A stretch of 64,000 bases of DNA from Gigaspora rosea. Taxonomy: Eukaryota > Glomeromycota > Glomeromycetes > Diversisporales > Gigasporaceae. Location of the stretch: the NCBI GenBank assembly GCA_003550325.1, contig QKWP01000072.1, forward strand, positions 81,934 to 145,933, read 5' to 3'. The position numbers were made by a program, and so were the translations under genes. Under the pieces are notes generated by a model. It ran no database searches. It was given only the letters and a program-made list of their open reading frames with translations, and was not told where the DNA came from. This document shows, one piece after another, positions 21,731 through 33,781 of the stretch (its first letter is position 1; each line of letters starts with the position of its first letter).

Positions 21731-22894
21731 CTAATATGAAGTTGTTTGAATCTGTATAGTTTCTTCTATTTGTTTAGATGATTCTTCATACTTTTTTAAA
21801 GGTAATCCATAAAAAACTCGATTAACTCCATCTAATTCATCATTTCCAATATTAATTCTGTTAACCTTCCAATTTAATGCCATCAAACCATGAAAGAAGT
21901 AGAATAGTACTAAAATAACAAAAACAAGCAATTCTAAATGCTTAATAATATTTGAACATAAAAGACATTTCCTTGATTTCCCATTTTCTTCATTTGATTG
22001 TATTAATTGTTTAATAATTTTAGTCAAGTCAATTTTATACTCATATTGATATTTATGTTTTGTTGAAATTTTTTCTGTTATTTTTGGAATTATAAGTTGA
22101 ATACTTATCATATTAGAAATATTACTTAACAAGCAAAATGCTAAAAGGGATATAAGTAATGAGTCAATTGTTTCAAATAAAGATATTTTATTAGAAAACA
22201 ATAATAAAAAAGCTGAGACTATTGATAACGTAATAAAAGTTAAAGATGATATAAAAACATATATGCTACTGCAAATTGACATATAGTGTATATGTCTGTT
22301 CAATTTTTTCAAAAACTTCAATATCTTTTATTGATTTTTCATATGCTCATGAAACCCTCTTGATTATTAGCAGCAATGCCCTGACTATTTCCTTTATCTT
22401 CAAATTTGCTTTGAGACCTTTTAAAAAGGACCGTAAAATTCTTAATATCTTGTTTGCTTTCATCAATTTTATTAAAGAGAACTTTAAAGCTCGATAAACT
22501 TCCAAGAAGAGAAATTGTACCTCTAGATACAATAAAAGAGGTGAAGATAATGTTCTTAATTTGATTTTAAAAACTATGGGAGGTAAGAAGAAAAACACCA
22601 AATACAAGGGATATTGCACAAACAACAATTGAAATAATTGAATGTTTAATAGAATTATAATTGTTTTTTCCATTGGTCTAATTCAATTTTTATATGTTTC
22701 TGTAAATACTCATTTTCTCTTTGTAAGACATTTATACTATCAGTAGACAAAGAATGACAAATGGTTGAAGGGGTTGAAGGAGTTGAAGGAGTTGTAAGGG
22801 TTGAAAGGGTTGAAGGGGTTGAAGGTGTTGTAAGGGTTGAAAGGGTTAAAGGGGTTGAAGAGGTTGAAGATTGTATAGAAGAATTTGCAGGCAT
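21731..22894 (-). pseudogene. Coiled-coil membrane protein pseudogene
   Basis: Starts MPANSSIQSSTSSTPLTLST, a Ser/Thr/Pro-rich repeat, then a coiled-coil segment (VLQRENEYLQKHIKIELDQW). Past this the frame changes several times. A hydrophobic segment SIISIVVCAISLVFGVFLL follows in a second frame, then FIVSRGTISLLGSLSSFKVL with a helical loop in a third, then a 195-aa open stretch (21731-22321, no ATG start) with about three more membrane segments. At least three frame changes make it a decayed gene. I recognise a layout common in Rhizophagus: Thr/Ser head, coiled coil, paired membrane helices. Function unknown. Confidence 0.6.
22740..22880 (-). repeat. Coding minisatellite (Thr-Pro-Ser-Thr-Leu units)
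   Basis: GTTGAAGGGGTTGAAGG-type 9-bp units are repeated and encode the TPSTPSTLSTL head of the pseudogene on the minus strand. The unit length keeps the frame. Confidence 0.75.
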
Positions 22895-23044
22895 TTTTTG
22901 AGAAAACTTGAGTTTACGATAAACATTTAAATAGCTTTACAAATATGCATATCTAGCAATAAACACACGTAAATATGATATTAAATGTATAGGGGGTGCG
23001 CATTATTTCGGGACGTTATTACGAGTATGTCACATTGATGATAG

Positions 23045-23195
23045 CCCTGATTTGGAATAGCACGCCCAGAATTATGTGATGCGAAATTATTCGCATAATT
23101 TTCGCATTACTTATCTGATCCCTGATTTGGAATAGCGTGCTCAGGATTATGCGATGCGAAATTATTCTCATAATTTTCGCATTACTCATCGCATA
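23045..23195. repeat. 75-bp tandem duplication containing a palindrome
   Basis: CCCTGATTTGGAATAGC begins at 23045 and again at 23120. Each copy contains the palindrome-like GCGAAATTATTCGCATAATT..CGC. The reading frame across it is a product of the repeat. Confidence 0.75.
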
Positions 23196-26100
23196 ATTGT
23201 ACAAAAAAAGCATAATAATTACGTGCGTAGATTGTGTCTGGTAGATGAGCGATTCAACGTAGATAACGAACTTATCAATTTTCTGAGAGAGCAAATTTAT
23301 ATTTCCTGATTAAATGCACACCTTTTTATAAGTAGTTATTATCAATTGGCCAATTACGAATTTTCCTGTGAATTACCAAGATGTTATAAATGATTTTAAA
23401 ATGGTGTTATGGACTCTTATAATGAATTTAAAAGAAAATTATTTAGATGATTACAGGTCAGTGTCAGGCCAGTTGCATCCAAATAATAAATTATGCGTGC
23501 AAGTGATCGTTTCCTTATTTCCTAATTTTATTTTCTTGTATAACTAGAATTTAACAAATAGAAATTTTTTGATTAAAAATTATCATATAAAAAATGCATA
23601 TAAATAAATAACGTACAAAAACATATATGTCCAATAAACATCCTTTAAAATGTTCAGAACAGAGTCAATTTTCTGAACAAAAAATCGGATAATTTCAGAA
23701 TTTTTCAAACAATTCTAAGTGTATTTTTTATAGAGTAAATAAATGATTAAAATGCTTCTATAACCTAAAATATAAATTTAAAATTCGTGAAACATTACAA
23801 GAAAGGGCTGGGGATGAATAATTTGCAGGTGCAAAGTTGTTTTCCTATATAATGATAGTGCGAATTAGTCTATGTAACGGATGATATTTTGATTTGCGAA
23901 TTCATAATCATGCATATCAGATATATGCACATAAAGATTACGTACTTATGTACATACATATCTAAAAACCACTATTATACTTATAATAAAGACAAACACA
24001 TGCATTGAAATCCTAAATCATTAACAACAATAAAATTTGTATGTAAATACTTTATTGAAGTCGATAATTTAAGAAATATGATTTTATTACAAATATGTGT
24101 TATGGTAAATAATTTGATGATTGGCTAGGATCAAATAATCAATATACTACGCATGCTTGTGCATCTAATTGGCGTAATCTGCAACCTATAATCAAGTTAT
24201 ACATTAAAATCAAATTATTAACTTTAATAAAGTATTAATTTCATTGATTATATTTTGTCTCTATAAATAAAAGTATTTACATATACATTTTATTGCTGTA
24301 ATTGATTTAGGATTTAAATGCCTTTATATTGGTTTCTAGATTTCTTGCACCGTACGTACGTCAGTGCCTAAAATCTATTATAAAATTTCTGCGATTTTTG
24401 ACAAATTGGAAATAATCTCCGTGTTAAATTAGATTCTCCAATATATCTATAAAATCATCAGGAAATTATATAGTGAAATATCGCCAATCAATGACATGTA
24501 ATACCCAAGAATATGCCCTTGAATATATCAAAGAAGATGCATTTGTAGTAATCTGCACCTCTATAAATTGTGCAAATATGCTTTGTAACAATTTACTGAA
24601 TAAAAAATGCTTTAAAATGCAGCTTCAATAATCTTTGCCATAAAACCATTGCTCAAATTCCGGTTGACTAAAAATTACTTTAAAATGCGATTGTGAAGGT
24701 ACTTGATTTAAAAATTTTTGAAAATGCACTTACTTATATTATTGTGAAATAAGGATAATTTTGCAAACAATACCAATGTGTGTAATTAAATAAAATTGGT
24801 TTAAACCGCAATTGTGATGATAACGCTAAGTCTCTTCTTTTGTATTAAATCGGTCTTGGCTTCTAAATTAATGCTTCTGCATAAATTTATTATTACTGCT
24901 ACTAATCAAATTAGTATAGAATATTGCATCTACAATACTAGCATGCTAAAAGAAACTATATTATAGTAAAATATATTTAGAAAAGATATCTATTCACTAA
25001 ATAATTAATTTTTTTTATGAAATGGGAGGATAATATGAACAGCATGAGAAATGGTACTATATCATAATCTTGTAGTATCGTTAGTCTAGGACAACTATAA
25101 ATTTCTGTCAGTTCACTATCACCCTCCTTGGTTCACAGTAGTCATACTATTTTACCATGGTGAAGTCAAAAGTTGCGGCTTTATATGTGTCATAGTGCTA
25201 CACGGTACCCATGTGAAGTGATCGGGTATGCACATGTTGATCGAATGTCATTATGTAATTAACAGTAAGAGATTATGATTGCATAAGCGATGAGTAATAA
25301 TATGATGCAAGTGTATTAGTAAAATAAATAGAGCATCGATCCTGTTGGGGAAGCGCCTAGCTTTTGAGCTTGATAGCTTTCTTATTAACTATCGACTCAT
25401 AATATCTTTGTGATCTTCTAAGTGAATTAACTTATCTGTGTAAAGTATTTATTGGGTAGTACCTGAACGATACGTCAGTCGTCTTACTGCCAAGCAAGTG
25501 AACTTTAATAGCAAAACTCCACGAATACAAGGTAGTCTAAGTGACTACGTGACAATATGAGCTATTACCAAATAACTCACCAAGTTGTAATACCTGATTT
25601 CAAAATTAAAGACTCTATAAAAAGTATATAAATTAAATTTATATCAATATTTATTCTAAATCATTACTTACTTTTCCAAAACATGTTCTTTGATTAGTAT
25701 TATAATAAACTGACTTATTTGTATTTATTACAATTGATATATCATTAAACCATGAGTTATTGTTATAAATAGATCTGCACGAATAATATCTGTAGATTGC
25801 AGTGTTGCACTTTTATAAAAATAAACAAAAAATTATATTGTCAATTATGGAAGTTGTAAATGTGTCATTTAAAAAAGTATTAAGTAAAGTAAGTAAAATT
25901 TTCACGCTCTTGATTTGCAAAGAATCCAATGATTCCAATTGTTGGAGAGTTTGCAAGTGATCTTTGAATGATAAAATATGCATGCCATAAAGTTTGCCTG
26001 ATAATATTCTACAGTTTTGGTCTCAAAGTCTCAGTCAAAGCTTTATTTCAGACCTGAGTTAGTTGTATAAGTTTTATAGAATCGGCTGATTTCTCATGAT

Positions 26101-26916
26101 TTTACATGATATCATGATCAGCTGAGGACCCACCTTTTGCAAACCACCATAATGTAAATTGTTTGATATTTAGATTCTAAAAAATTCCAGATTATATTTC
26201 TCGTATAGATTTTTTTTTTGTCACATTAATGAATGTATGTGTATTATATTTATTATTACAGATTTAATGCATTGATTTTAAGTAGAAATGCTGTAAAATA
26301 ATTTTATAGAATTTCACAATTCAGCATTAAATTCACAATAGGAGAAACTATTTCACCATCTTAATTTGATTTCACTAGCATCCTCGTTCTGTGTTTGGCA
26401 CTTTGTTGAAAATAAGGTTTGGATTTTAGCCCAAATTAAGTAAAAATCCTGATTATTAAACCCATTGGCGTAGGCTTTCACTATAATTTTCCAGAGAATT
26501 TCATTGAACTATAGGGTTGAGGCATTGATCTATGTGGCCGTATAATTTTGCTGGTGATTATCAGATTAACTGATAATTCGGGTAGGCTATTGCCAGTTGA
26601 TCTATCGTAGCGACATATGATTGATCAATGCTAAGATAATCTTTAATTGTTCAGATTTTCAATTGGCGTAAGATGCTTTTCTTATCTCTGGTTTCATGTA
26701 CATCATATCTGTATATGTTTTTCTGGATTTTACTATATTCGGTTGGTACATTATATTTTATTTCTTCTAGTGTCAGATTACAGTTTAGTTTTTCTGATAC
26801 ACCTTGAAAATCGAATATTAGTAAGTATTTTCTACCGTAATAATTATTAAGATACTGGTTAATTTTAGTAAGTTTTCTGTGTATTCTATTTATTTTGCAG
26901 GTTGCACCTTTCTTGT
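23196..26916. other. Long stretch without recognisable genes
   Basis: AT-rich on both strands with no convincing exon. The part at about 25040-25600 is less AT-biased and contains AAATAAATAGAGC followed by GATCCTGTTGGGGAAGCGCC. It has the texture of a solo LTR, but I could not find matching ends or a target duplication. A 105-codon minus-strand frame at 26651-26968 has no recognisable domain. Confidence 0.4.
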
Positions 26917-26993
26917 ATAGTCTAACCTCCCTAAGTGCACGTTCTTGGGACCGGGAACAAGCGTGCATTTAGGAAGGGTGTGCATTTAGGGAT
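26917..26993. mobile_element. Tigger/pogo-like terminal sequence
   Basis: CTAACCTCCCTAAGTGCACG, then TTGGGACCGGGAACAAG and GTGTGCATTTAGGG, has the layout of Tigger-like ends (AACCTC..GGGACCG..GTGTGCAT). The two outer motifs are complementary. No partner end was found nearby, so it is a solitary end or a relic. Confidence 0.5.
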
Positions 26994-27606
26994 TTTTATC
27001 ATGAACACATTACATGATGGCTGACCAATCAAATCGCTCATTTTTATCACTTTAATTTGACCACTTTCGATATTTATTACTTATAAATTGACATTCGTAC
27101 TGGTGATATGCACACATAAACAGGTAAATATGAAACCAATTGTGCTACATATAGTGAGAAGCCCCATATGCAAATTAGGAAAAAAATCGAGCCACATATA
27201 GGTGGAAAACCCATACAGCCCATACGCAATTTCTAATTATATAATACGTATTATAAATGCAGACTTACGACAACACTCAGTTCAGCAGTTACGTTACGTT
27301 CTATATAAAAACCCAGTTTATAAAAATTAGTCTGCTAATAAATATAGAAATAAGCAATCATATGACGTATTTAAAAAAGAAACATCCAATCAAAAGCACA
27401 GATTTGTACAGCAACACTTCACACGCCACTTAACCATATACTCTGTTCCTGGTATACAACATGAAAGGCATAATTCTGGAGTTTATATTCTGACAATTAA
27501 GGTTGCTTTTGCAAGCATCAGTTTTTTTTTTACTTACTATATAAAATTGGTACTATATTAAGTAATAATAAGTAATAGTAAAGTAGACAGGGGTAATTTG
27601 ACGAAT

Positions 27607-27788
27607 AGGGGTAATTTGACGAATTGAGAATAATTGGCAATATATCATGATCCTGTGATCGGATCTGAACAATTTTTATACCATTCGAATCCTTTCTTTG
27701 AGAGAATTCGAATGATAAAAAAATTGTTTGGATCTGATCACGAGATCACGATATATTGCCAATTATTCTCAATTCGTCAAATTACCCT
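27607..27788. repeat. Subterminal foldback in the pogo element
   Basis: AGGGGTAATTTGACGAATTG at 27607 pairs with its complement ending at 27788, with arms of about 75 bp. The arms re-use the TIR inner motif. It may be a small MITE of the same family nested in the left end, or a subterminal binding region. Confidence 0.65.
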
Positions 27789-28036
27789 AATTATATTATA
27801 TACGTGCGTTAAATTACATCGCGACATATAAGCATCAAATTTGGTACGCGAACGGTTTCGTATAACAAATACATCGAGAATGTTATTACAACATCTATGC
27901 ACTAATAAATACCCGGAAAAATTTCAGAATCACGTTATTTTGAACTTTGTCACTTTGCTTTTTAACTCGTTAAACGTATCAAACTTTTCATTTTTTTAAC
28001 TTTTTATTTACCTATTATGTAATAAATTAAATAAAT

Positions 28037-29785
28037 ATGGGAGTATCTTATATTGAAAGAGGTGAGGCAATCCGTGCTGCACTTAAAAAAATAGATGATT
28101 GCCCTGTTGGTTCCAAGCCCCCAAGTATAAATAGCTTGGCGAAAGACTTTGGTCTTTCGGAAGCTACCCTTAGGCGTACGGTTAAAAATGGTGGTCCCCC
28201 TAAACGTCCAGGTGCACCCAACGTTCTTACTAGTCATGAAGAAACCCAACTTGTTGGTTATTGCCTTAATATGCAAAAACTTGGGTTTGGGTTAACAAGA
28301 AGTGGAGTTAATCATTGTGTCATGGAAATTGTGCGACTTAATAATCGATCACATCCTTTTGGTGAAAATGGGCCAGGTCAAGACTGGTGGGAACGTTTTA
28401 TAAGGGACCACCCAGAATTATCATTTCGTATACCTCAAAACTTATCAGAAGCACGAGCACAAAAAGCCAATAAAACCGTTGTCACTGATCATTTTAACAA
28501 GCTTAAAAAAATTATCGATAAAAATTCTCTTACTGCGGCACAAATATGGAACATGGACGAAACTGGGTTTGTTATCATACCAAAATTAGAAAAGGTTATA
28601 GCAAAAAAGGGCTCACGTCAAATTCATAAAATTGTGCATGGGAATTCTCATGATCATATCTCGGTTGCACCCACAATTTCAGCTGCTGGATCTTTTATTC
28701 CACCTTTAATTATTTATAAAGGTGTTAGTACGATTCCTGGTTTATTAGAAGGTGCACCACCAGGAACTGTAATGGGTTTTACAACTACAGGATACATGCG
28801 TGAAGACCTCTTCCAAATGTATCTTGACCATTTTGTTAATTCAATCCCACCTACTAGACCCGTATTACTAATGCTAGATGGTTACAAAAGTCATATCAGC
28901 TATACAATCGTCGATTTTTGTCATAACAACGGCATCCTTCTTTATGCACTCCCGCCACATACAACCCATGTTTTGCAGCCTTCAGAAATTCCTTTCGCAA
29001 AACTAAAAAAATTATACAGTAAGAGATGTGAAAAATATAGCAATGAAAATAATGGCATAGTAGTAACAAAACGAACCTTCGCAAGAGTTTTTGGCGCTGC
29101 TTTCCTTGAAACTTATTCACCACAAGCTATTTGTAGTGCCTATAAAATGACAGGAATTTGGCCATTTGACCCAGACGCTATTAGTTCTGACCGTTTAGAC
29201 CCTTCATTAACAACTGAACGGTTCGACATCTCACCTTCATATGGCCAACCTTTTGTTCAACCAGCTGAATCGTCTTCGTCAACCCAAATTTCGCCTAATT
29301 CAAATCATCCTCATTCCACTTACTTGAATGTTGACGAACTAATGAAAGAAAATATGATGCTTAGGAATGAGAATGGTTTATTGAAATCCCAACTTTCAGC
29401 AGTAGAAAAGGAACTAGATACTTACAAAAACCCTGAGACATGTTCTTTGCATTCGGCTCTTAAGTATCTGGCTCCTCGTACTCCGGTTTCAGCAGAAGGT
29501 ACAGAAGACCAGACAGAATCTGATCAACCTTCTCCAAGGAAAAAAAGAAAGACGCACCCTTTTGCCCGGCTCTTTACTAATGAAGAAAGTTGGCGTGAAC
29601 TAGAAGAGTTAAACAAGGAGGCAGAACGAAAATCCGAAGAAGCAAGGCGAAAAAAAAAGGTTGCGGCCCAAAAAAAAGAAGCTGCTGCCCAAAAAAAGAA
29701 AGCCGCAGCCCAAAAAAAAGCTGCACAGGAACAGCAGCGAGCCCAGAAGACTCAGGAAAATATGAAGGTCGTTAAAAAAAGATAG
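28037..29785 (+). CDS. Pogo-type transposase, 582 aa
   Basis: A DDE transposase that should bind the TIRs and cut and paste the element. Residues 8-60 form a Psq-like helix-turn-helix (SINSLAKDFGLSEATLRRTV). Residues 60-135 fit a CENP-B-type second DNA-binding domain, ending in WWERFIRDHPELSFR. The catalytic core shows D174 in WNMDETGF, D281 in MLDGYKSH, and an acidic residue 36 positions later in LQPSEIPFAKLKK (E317), where pogo relatives usually have D in LQPLDV. The tail has a coiled coil (about 432-465), a basic PRKKRKTH patch that could be a nuclear signal, and Lys/Ala repeats at about 545-570. The frame is open from an ATG, with no intron needed, and fills most of the element. Confidence 0.9.
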   Translation: MGVSYIERGEAIRAALKKIDDCPVGSKPPSINSLAKDFGLSEATLRRTVKNGGPPKRPGAPNVLTSHEETQLVGYCLNMQKLGFGLTRSGVNHCVMEIVRLNNRSHPFGENGPGQDWWERFIRDHPELSFRIPQNLSEARAQKANKTVVTDHFNKLKKIIDKNSLTAAQIWNMDETGFVIIPKLEKVIAKKGSRQIHKIVHGNSHDHISVAPTISAAGSFIPPLIIYKGVSTIPGLLEGAPPGTVMGFTTTGYMREDLFQMYLDHFVNSIPPTRPVLLMLDGYKSHISYTIVDFCHNNGILLYALPPHTTHVLQPSEIPFAKLKKLYSKRCEKYSNENNGIVVTKRTFARVFGAAFLETYSPQAICSAYKMTGIWPFDPDAISSDRLDPSLTTERFDISPSYGQPFVQPAESSSSTQISPNSNHPHSTYLNVDELMKENMMLRNENGLLKSQLSAVEKELDTYKNPETCSLHSALKYLAPRTPVSAEGTEDQTESDQPSPRKKRKTHPFARLFTNEESWRELEELNKEAERKSEEARRKKKVAAQKKEAAAQKKKAAAQKKAAQEQQRAQKTQENMKVVKKR

Positions 29786-30045
29786 GGAAGTATGAAATAT
29801 ATATTTTTTTATTAATGATTTAAATTCGTCAAATTACCCCTTAATCTTAAAATTTCAATTTTTTGGTAATGTATGCAAAAGCGATGATTTATACAGATTT
29901 GATTTGTCATACCTTTTTTTTTTTATTAGATCTATTCCAAATATGGCTTAGTTTTATAACCACAAATTTCTGGAAATTTACATGGGTTAATAAAAGTTTA
30001 TTCGATAGTACTGTTAACTTCGTCAAATTACCCCTGTCTACTTTA

Positions 30046-30730
30046 TATGAGAGATGTCCAGAGTCCTATTAAAACTTAAACTTTGTAAAAAGGCAAACTA
30101 TCAAATAGTGCAAAGCATAAGGTACAACTATGTATTACCTACATCAGCAAAAATATATATGCGTAAACTTGCGCAAGTTTTTACGGTATGTAAGAAAATT
30201 GTAAACTTACGTAAAATTTAGCATAATACTATGTAAGTCTCATAATGTGTAAGAAAATCGTAAATTTACGTAAAAATTTTATGTAAATTTACGATTTTCT
30301 TATGCACTGTAAAACTTGCATAGTTTTACACTAAATCTTTTATATAAGTTTACGATTTTCTTATATATTGTAAAAACTTACGAAAGTTTACGCTAAATTT
30401 TTTACAATTTTTTTATGAACTGTAAGAAATCGTAAATTTATACTAAATTTCTTACATAAATATTCGAACCCTTTCGAAATATTTTAGGACCAGAAAACAA
30501 GCTGGATCAAGAGATCTGTAACCTGGATCGTGTATTGGACTAATTTTTCGAAATAGTTCGAAATAGTTTAATGAAGTTCAAATTCTGTACTACAAGATCA
30601 GATTAGATCTTTTGTTTATAATTAGATCTTCTATTTTGTTTTTTTTTCACTTTTTTGTTTTTCATTTTTTGTTTTCGTTCATTTTTTTTTTGTTTTCGTT
30701 TGTTTTTTTTGTTTTCGTTTGTTTTTTTTA
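30046..30730. other. Foreign flank before the N join, with palindromic repeats
   Basis: This follows the first 3' end of the pogo element but does not match block A, so it probably belongs to another copy of the element. At 30150-30460, GTAAGAAAATCGTAAATTTA and its complement alternate around a centre at about 30285. A T-rich run of TTTTCGTTTG units ends at the N. Confidence 0.6.
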
Positions 30731-30731
30731 N
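30731..30731. other. Single-N contig join
   Basis: After the N (30732-30821) the last 90 bp of the pogo element are repeated (compare 29953-30043), followed by TA and a flank matching block A. Confidence 0.85.
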
Positions 30732-30821
30732 TTATAACCGCAAATTTCCGGAAATTTACATGGGTTAATAAAAGTTTATTCGATAGTACTGTTAACTTCG
30801 TCAAATTACCCCTGTCTACTT
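30732..30821 (+). mobile_element. Second 3' end of a pogo element
   Basis: Nearly identical to 29953-30043 and ending in the same TIR, then TA at 30822-30823 and the block A sequence TGTCCATATCTA. This is likely the true right end of the insertion that begins at 27581. Confidence 0.8.
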
Positions 30822-30899
30822 TATGTCCATATCTATTAATGATCGAATTGATAAGTTACCACAGAATTAAATAAATTGTTGGTATCAAAAGACATCAAA

Positions 30900-32810
30900 T
30901 ACTTGTCGATTCTTCACTGGCAATTTTTTCTATTGTCTAGAATTTTGAAATCAGTTGTAATTATGGTATGTTATTAAAAATAAAGTTGACCGGCTTTTAA
31001 AAAAACCCGATCAAAATAAGACAAGAAAAATTTTCAAAAACATAATTAAAATTATTTATTTAATCTTATAATTTATTCAAAAATAATTATACATTTTGGG
31101 TTCTATTTCATTAAAAATAAGTAAACCTTATAATTAATTTAGAGTTTCTGATTATAGGTTTGTTTTTCAGATTATAGTTTCGGGGTTTCAGGTTTCGGAG
31201 TTACAATTTTTTTGAAAAAATCCAAAACAGTTTCAGATTAGAACCCTTCCAAACTAGTTTCGGGTAGGTTTCATTTCAATGTCAACTCTGATTCATTATA
31301 TTGAGATATATTATAGACGTTATCAGCAAGTACATTATTTATAAAACCTACATAGATCTACAAGTTTACTTAAATATTATATAGAATATATATAAAAATT
31401 ATATGTCAATTTTTATATATTAATTAATATAGAATTTATGTAAAAATTTATTTAAACTTATATAAAAATAATTTTATAAAAAAACTTGTATAAATGTTAT
31501 TTATTTATAAATTTATGTATAATAATTAAGTAACTTTTATATGCTATAAATATCTAAATATAAATTTTACATATTAATAATTTCTATATGTTATATTATA
31601 ATTATAAAACTTTTAGGATATTGATAATTTGCCCTCCTGGTGATTTAACCACCCTATGATTTACCAATTAGGTTGCAGGATCTTGTGTAACAAAATAAAG
31701 AAATTTTTAAGAAAATTTTTAAAAAATTATCAATATCAAAAAATTTTATTACAAAATCTAGCTTTTGGCTATTAAATAAAAGATTTTAGCATCTAATTTT
31801 GCATATAAATAACCAACCTTCTAACTTAATATAACCTGTATTCTAACCCTAACCTTTAAAAAATAATTTCTTTATATAAAAAATTTTATAAAAATAACGG
31901 ATGGTTAAAATTTATAATTTTAACCAGGGGTAAAATTAGTTAAATTCAAACTTTTTATATATCATATAATTTAGATAAAAATTTTATTTAAATGCTATAT
32001 ATTAATAAATTATATTTATATAATTATATAATTTTTATATATTATAAAATTTAAATAAATTTAATATAAATTTTAAGAAAAGAAATAGCCAATATCTCTA
32101 CATTTACTAGAGTAACCCCTGTTGTATTTCTAATTAAAAATGCACCTTTCGTAATTTTACCCTAACCCCAATTCTAATTCCTAATCCTAACTTTATTTAT
32201 AACTTTTATTTTTATTCTAATATTCACTTATTTGGCTATTTAACACATTTTTATATTTTAAATTTTCGTTATGTAACAGTTAAATAAATTATTTAAAATT
32301 ATATTTATGTATAAATTTATGATATGTAAGTCTACATTTGGTTTATAGATCTATGAAAAATTTTCAAATATAATTTATGTAAAGTTTCTACATAGCCTTA
32401 TGTAAAAACAACTTTCTGATGTTGTCGATTCTTCATTGGCAATTTTTTCTATTGTTCTAGAATTTTGAAATCAGTTGTAATAACGGTATGATATTAAAAA
32501 AGTTGACCAACTTTAAAAAAAAAAACCTGAGCAAAACGAGGCAGAGAAAAAATTGCCAAAAATATAATTAAAATTATCTATATCATTTTTAATTTCATTA
32601 AAAATGAGTAAACTTTTTAATAAATTTTGTAGTTTTGGATTATAGTTTTTTCGGATTATAGTTTCGGGTTTCGGGATTTCGGGTTTTGGCGTTTCGATTT
32701 TTTTGAAAAAAATCCAAAACTAGTTCGGATTAGAATTTTCCAAATCTAGTTTCGAGTAGGTCACGTTTCCACGCCAACTCTGATTTATTATATTGAGATA
32801 TATTATGGAC
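30900..32810. repeat. Internal duplication flanking an AT-rich insert
   Basis: About 400 bp starting at TTGTCGATTCTTC occurs at 30900-31320 and again at 32420-32810, both matching block A 925-1330. Between them (31321-32419) is a very AT-rich stretch found in neither copy A nor elsewhere here, with no coding signal. Confidence 0.7.
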
Positions 32811-33426
32811 GCATTAGTATAATCACAGATCCTAACCGACGAGTTAAGCCGGGAGCACCCAATCCTTTTGGTGACTATGTTGCGTCTAACTAAGGAGTAC
32901 AGTTGACGTGTCCTTTGAATTACTCATGTTAACACCAATCTGCAAGCCTGATGAAGAATTAATGAAGAAGTGTTGGAGATTAATGTTTCTTTGGAAAGTT
33001 TTAATCTACATAATAATGCGAAGAAGTTAATTGGTGCTGGGGAAATATGTATTAGTAATGGCAGGAGGATGAATGCTTTGGGGAATTCTAATAGCTAACA
33101 TGCATAAAAGCCTCATATATTTGCCTTGATTGTATCTTTAACTGTATCCTCATTTGTGAATAAAGACTTCTGTGTGATTCATATCTTATATTAATGATTT
33201 TGTCTGCTATGGATGTATTGAAAGTTTATATTGTGTTTTGCTATATTTTCTGCTATTTATTTATTTATTTTTTTTTGATTTGATTATTTATTATTACCAT
33301 GAAATACATGTTTGTTTCTATACTTCATTTACTCCAAAACACCTGTTACATTCCAATATTTACATCCGTTTACTTTATCTGTCACCTTTACTTATCATCC
33401 TTTCAGTTTACTATCCTGACTATCTA

Positions 33427-33781
33427 GTGTTCCGAAAAAAGGATCCGGTATGTTTAACGGGTATGAATGTAGGATTTTACTAAGAGTACCAGAACTGAAA
33501 CTGCACGCATAATTAATATGGAAACACACTATTGGCAACAGACTCCGCTTGCCTTTCACATGTGTCTTTGGACAGTTGTTGTCTTTCAAATTCGTTGCAT
33601 TAAACCATATTCGGTTTATTCAATGAGTTTTGCTGGCTACAGACACACGTGAGAGACAAACAAAGTCTGTTGCATATTAATTATAGGTACAGATTCAGTT
33701 CTAGTACCCTTACTTAGTAAGATGCTACATTCATACTCATTAAAAATACCAGATCCATTCAGAATCTTTTTTGCGGAACAT
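33427..33781. mobile_element. Foldback MITE, copy in block B
   Basis: Palindromic arms GTGTTCCGAAAAAAGGATCC and TTTTTTGCGGAACAT, with TA at 33425-33426 and 33782-33783. Same insertion as 2039-2402 in block A. Confidence 0.75.

Larger units (their letters stand above)
27581..30043 (+). mobile_element. Pogo-type DNA transposon, 2463 bp
   Basis: TIRs of about 25 bp, AAGTAGACAGGGGTAATTTG and its complement ending at 30043, are flanked by TA (27579-27580, 30044-30045). The left flank matches block A. The right flank after 30045 does not; the matching right flank appears only after the second 3' end at 30821. The TIR inner motif GTAATTTGACGAA recurs in the subterminal regions (27607, 27770, 29826). 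A full-length open transposase lies inside, so the element looks potentially autonomous. Confidence 0.85.

Noticed and set aside
23019-23294. 91-aa frame with repeated SNAKIMRIISH
   Set aside because: The repeat in the peptide is the 75-bp tandem duplication read through; no domain or gene context.
25040-25600. Possible solo LTR of a retrotransposon
   Set aside because: The texture is suggestive, but no TG..CA ends, target duplication or second copy could be found.
26651-26968. 105-codon minus-strand frame
   Set aside because: No recognisable domain, and its start lies in the Tigger-like terminal sequence. Kept only as a note in the intergenic entry.
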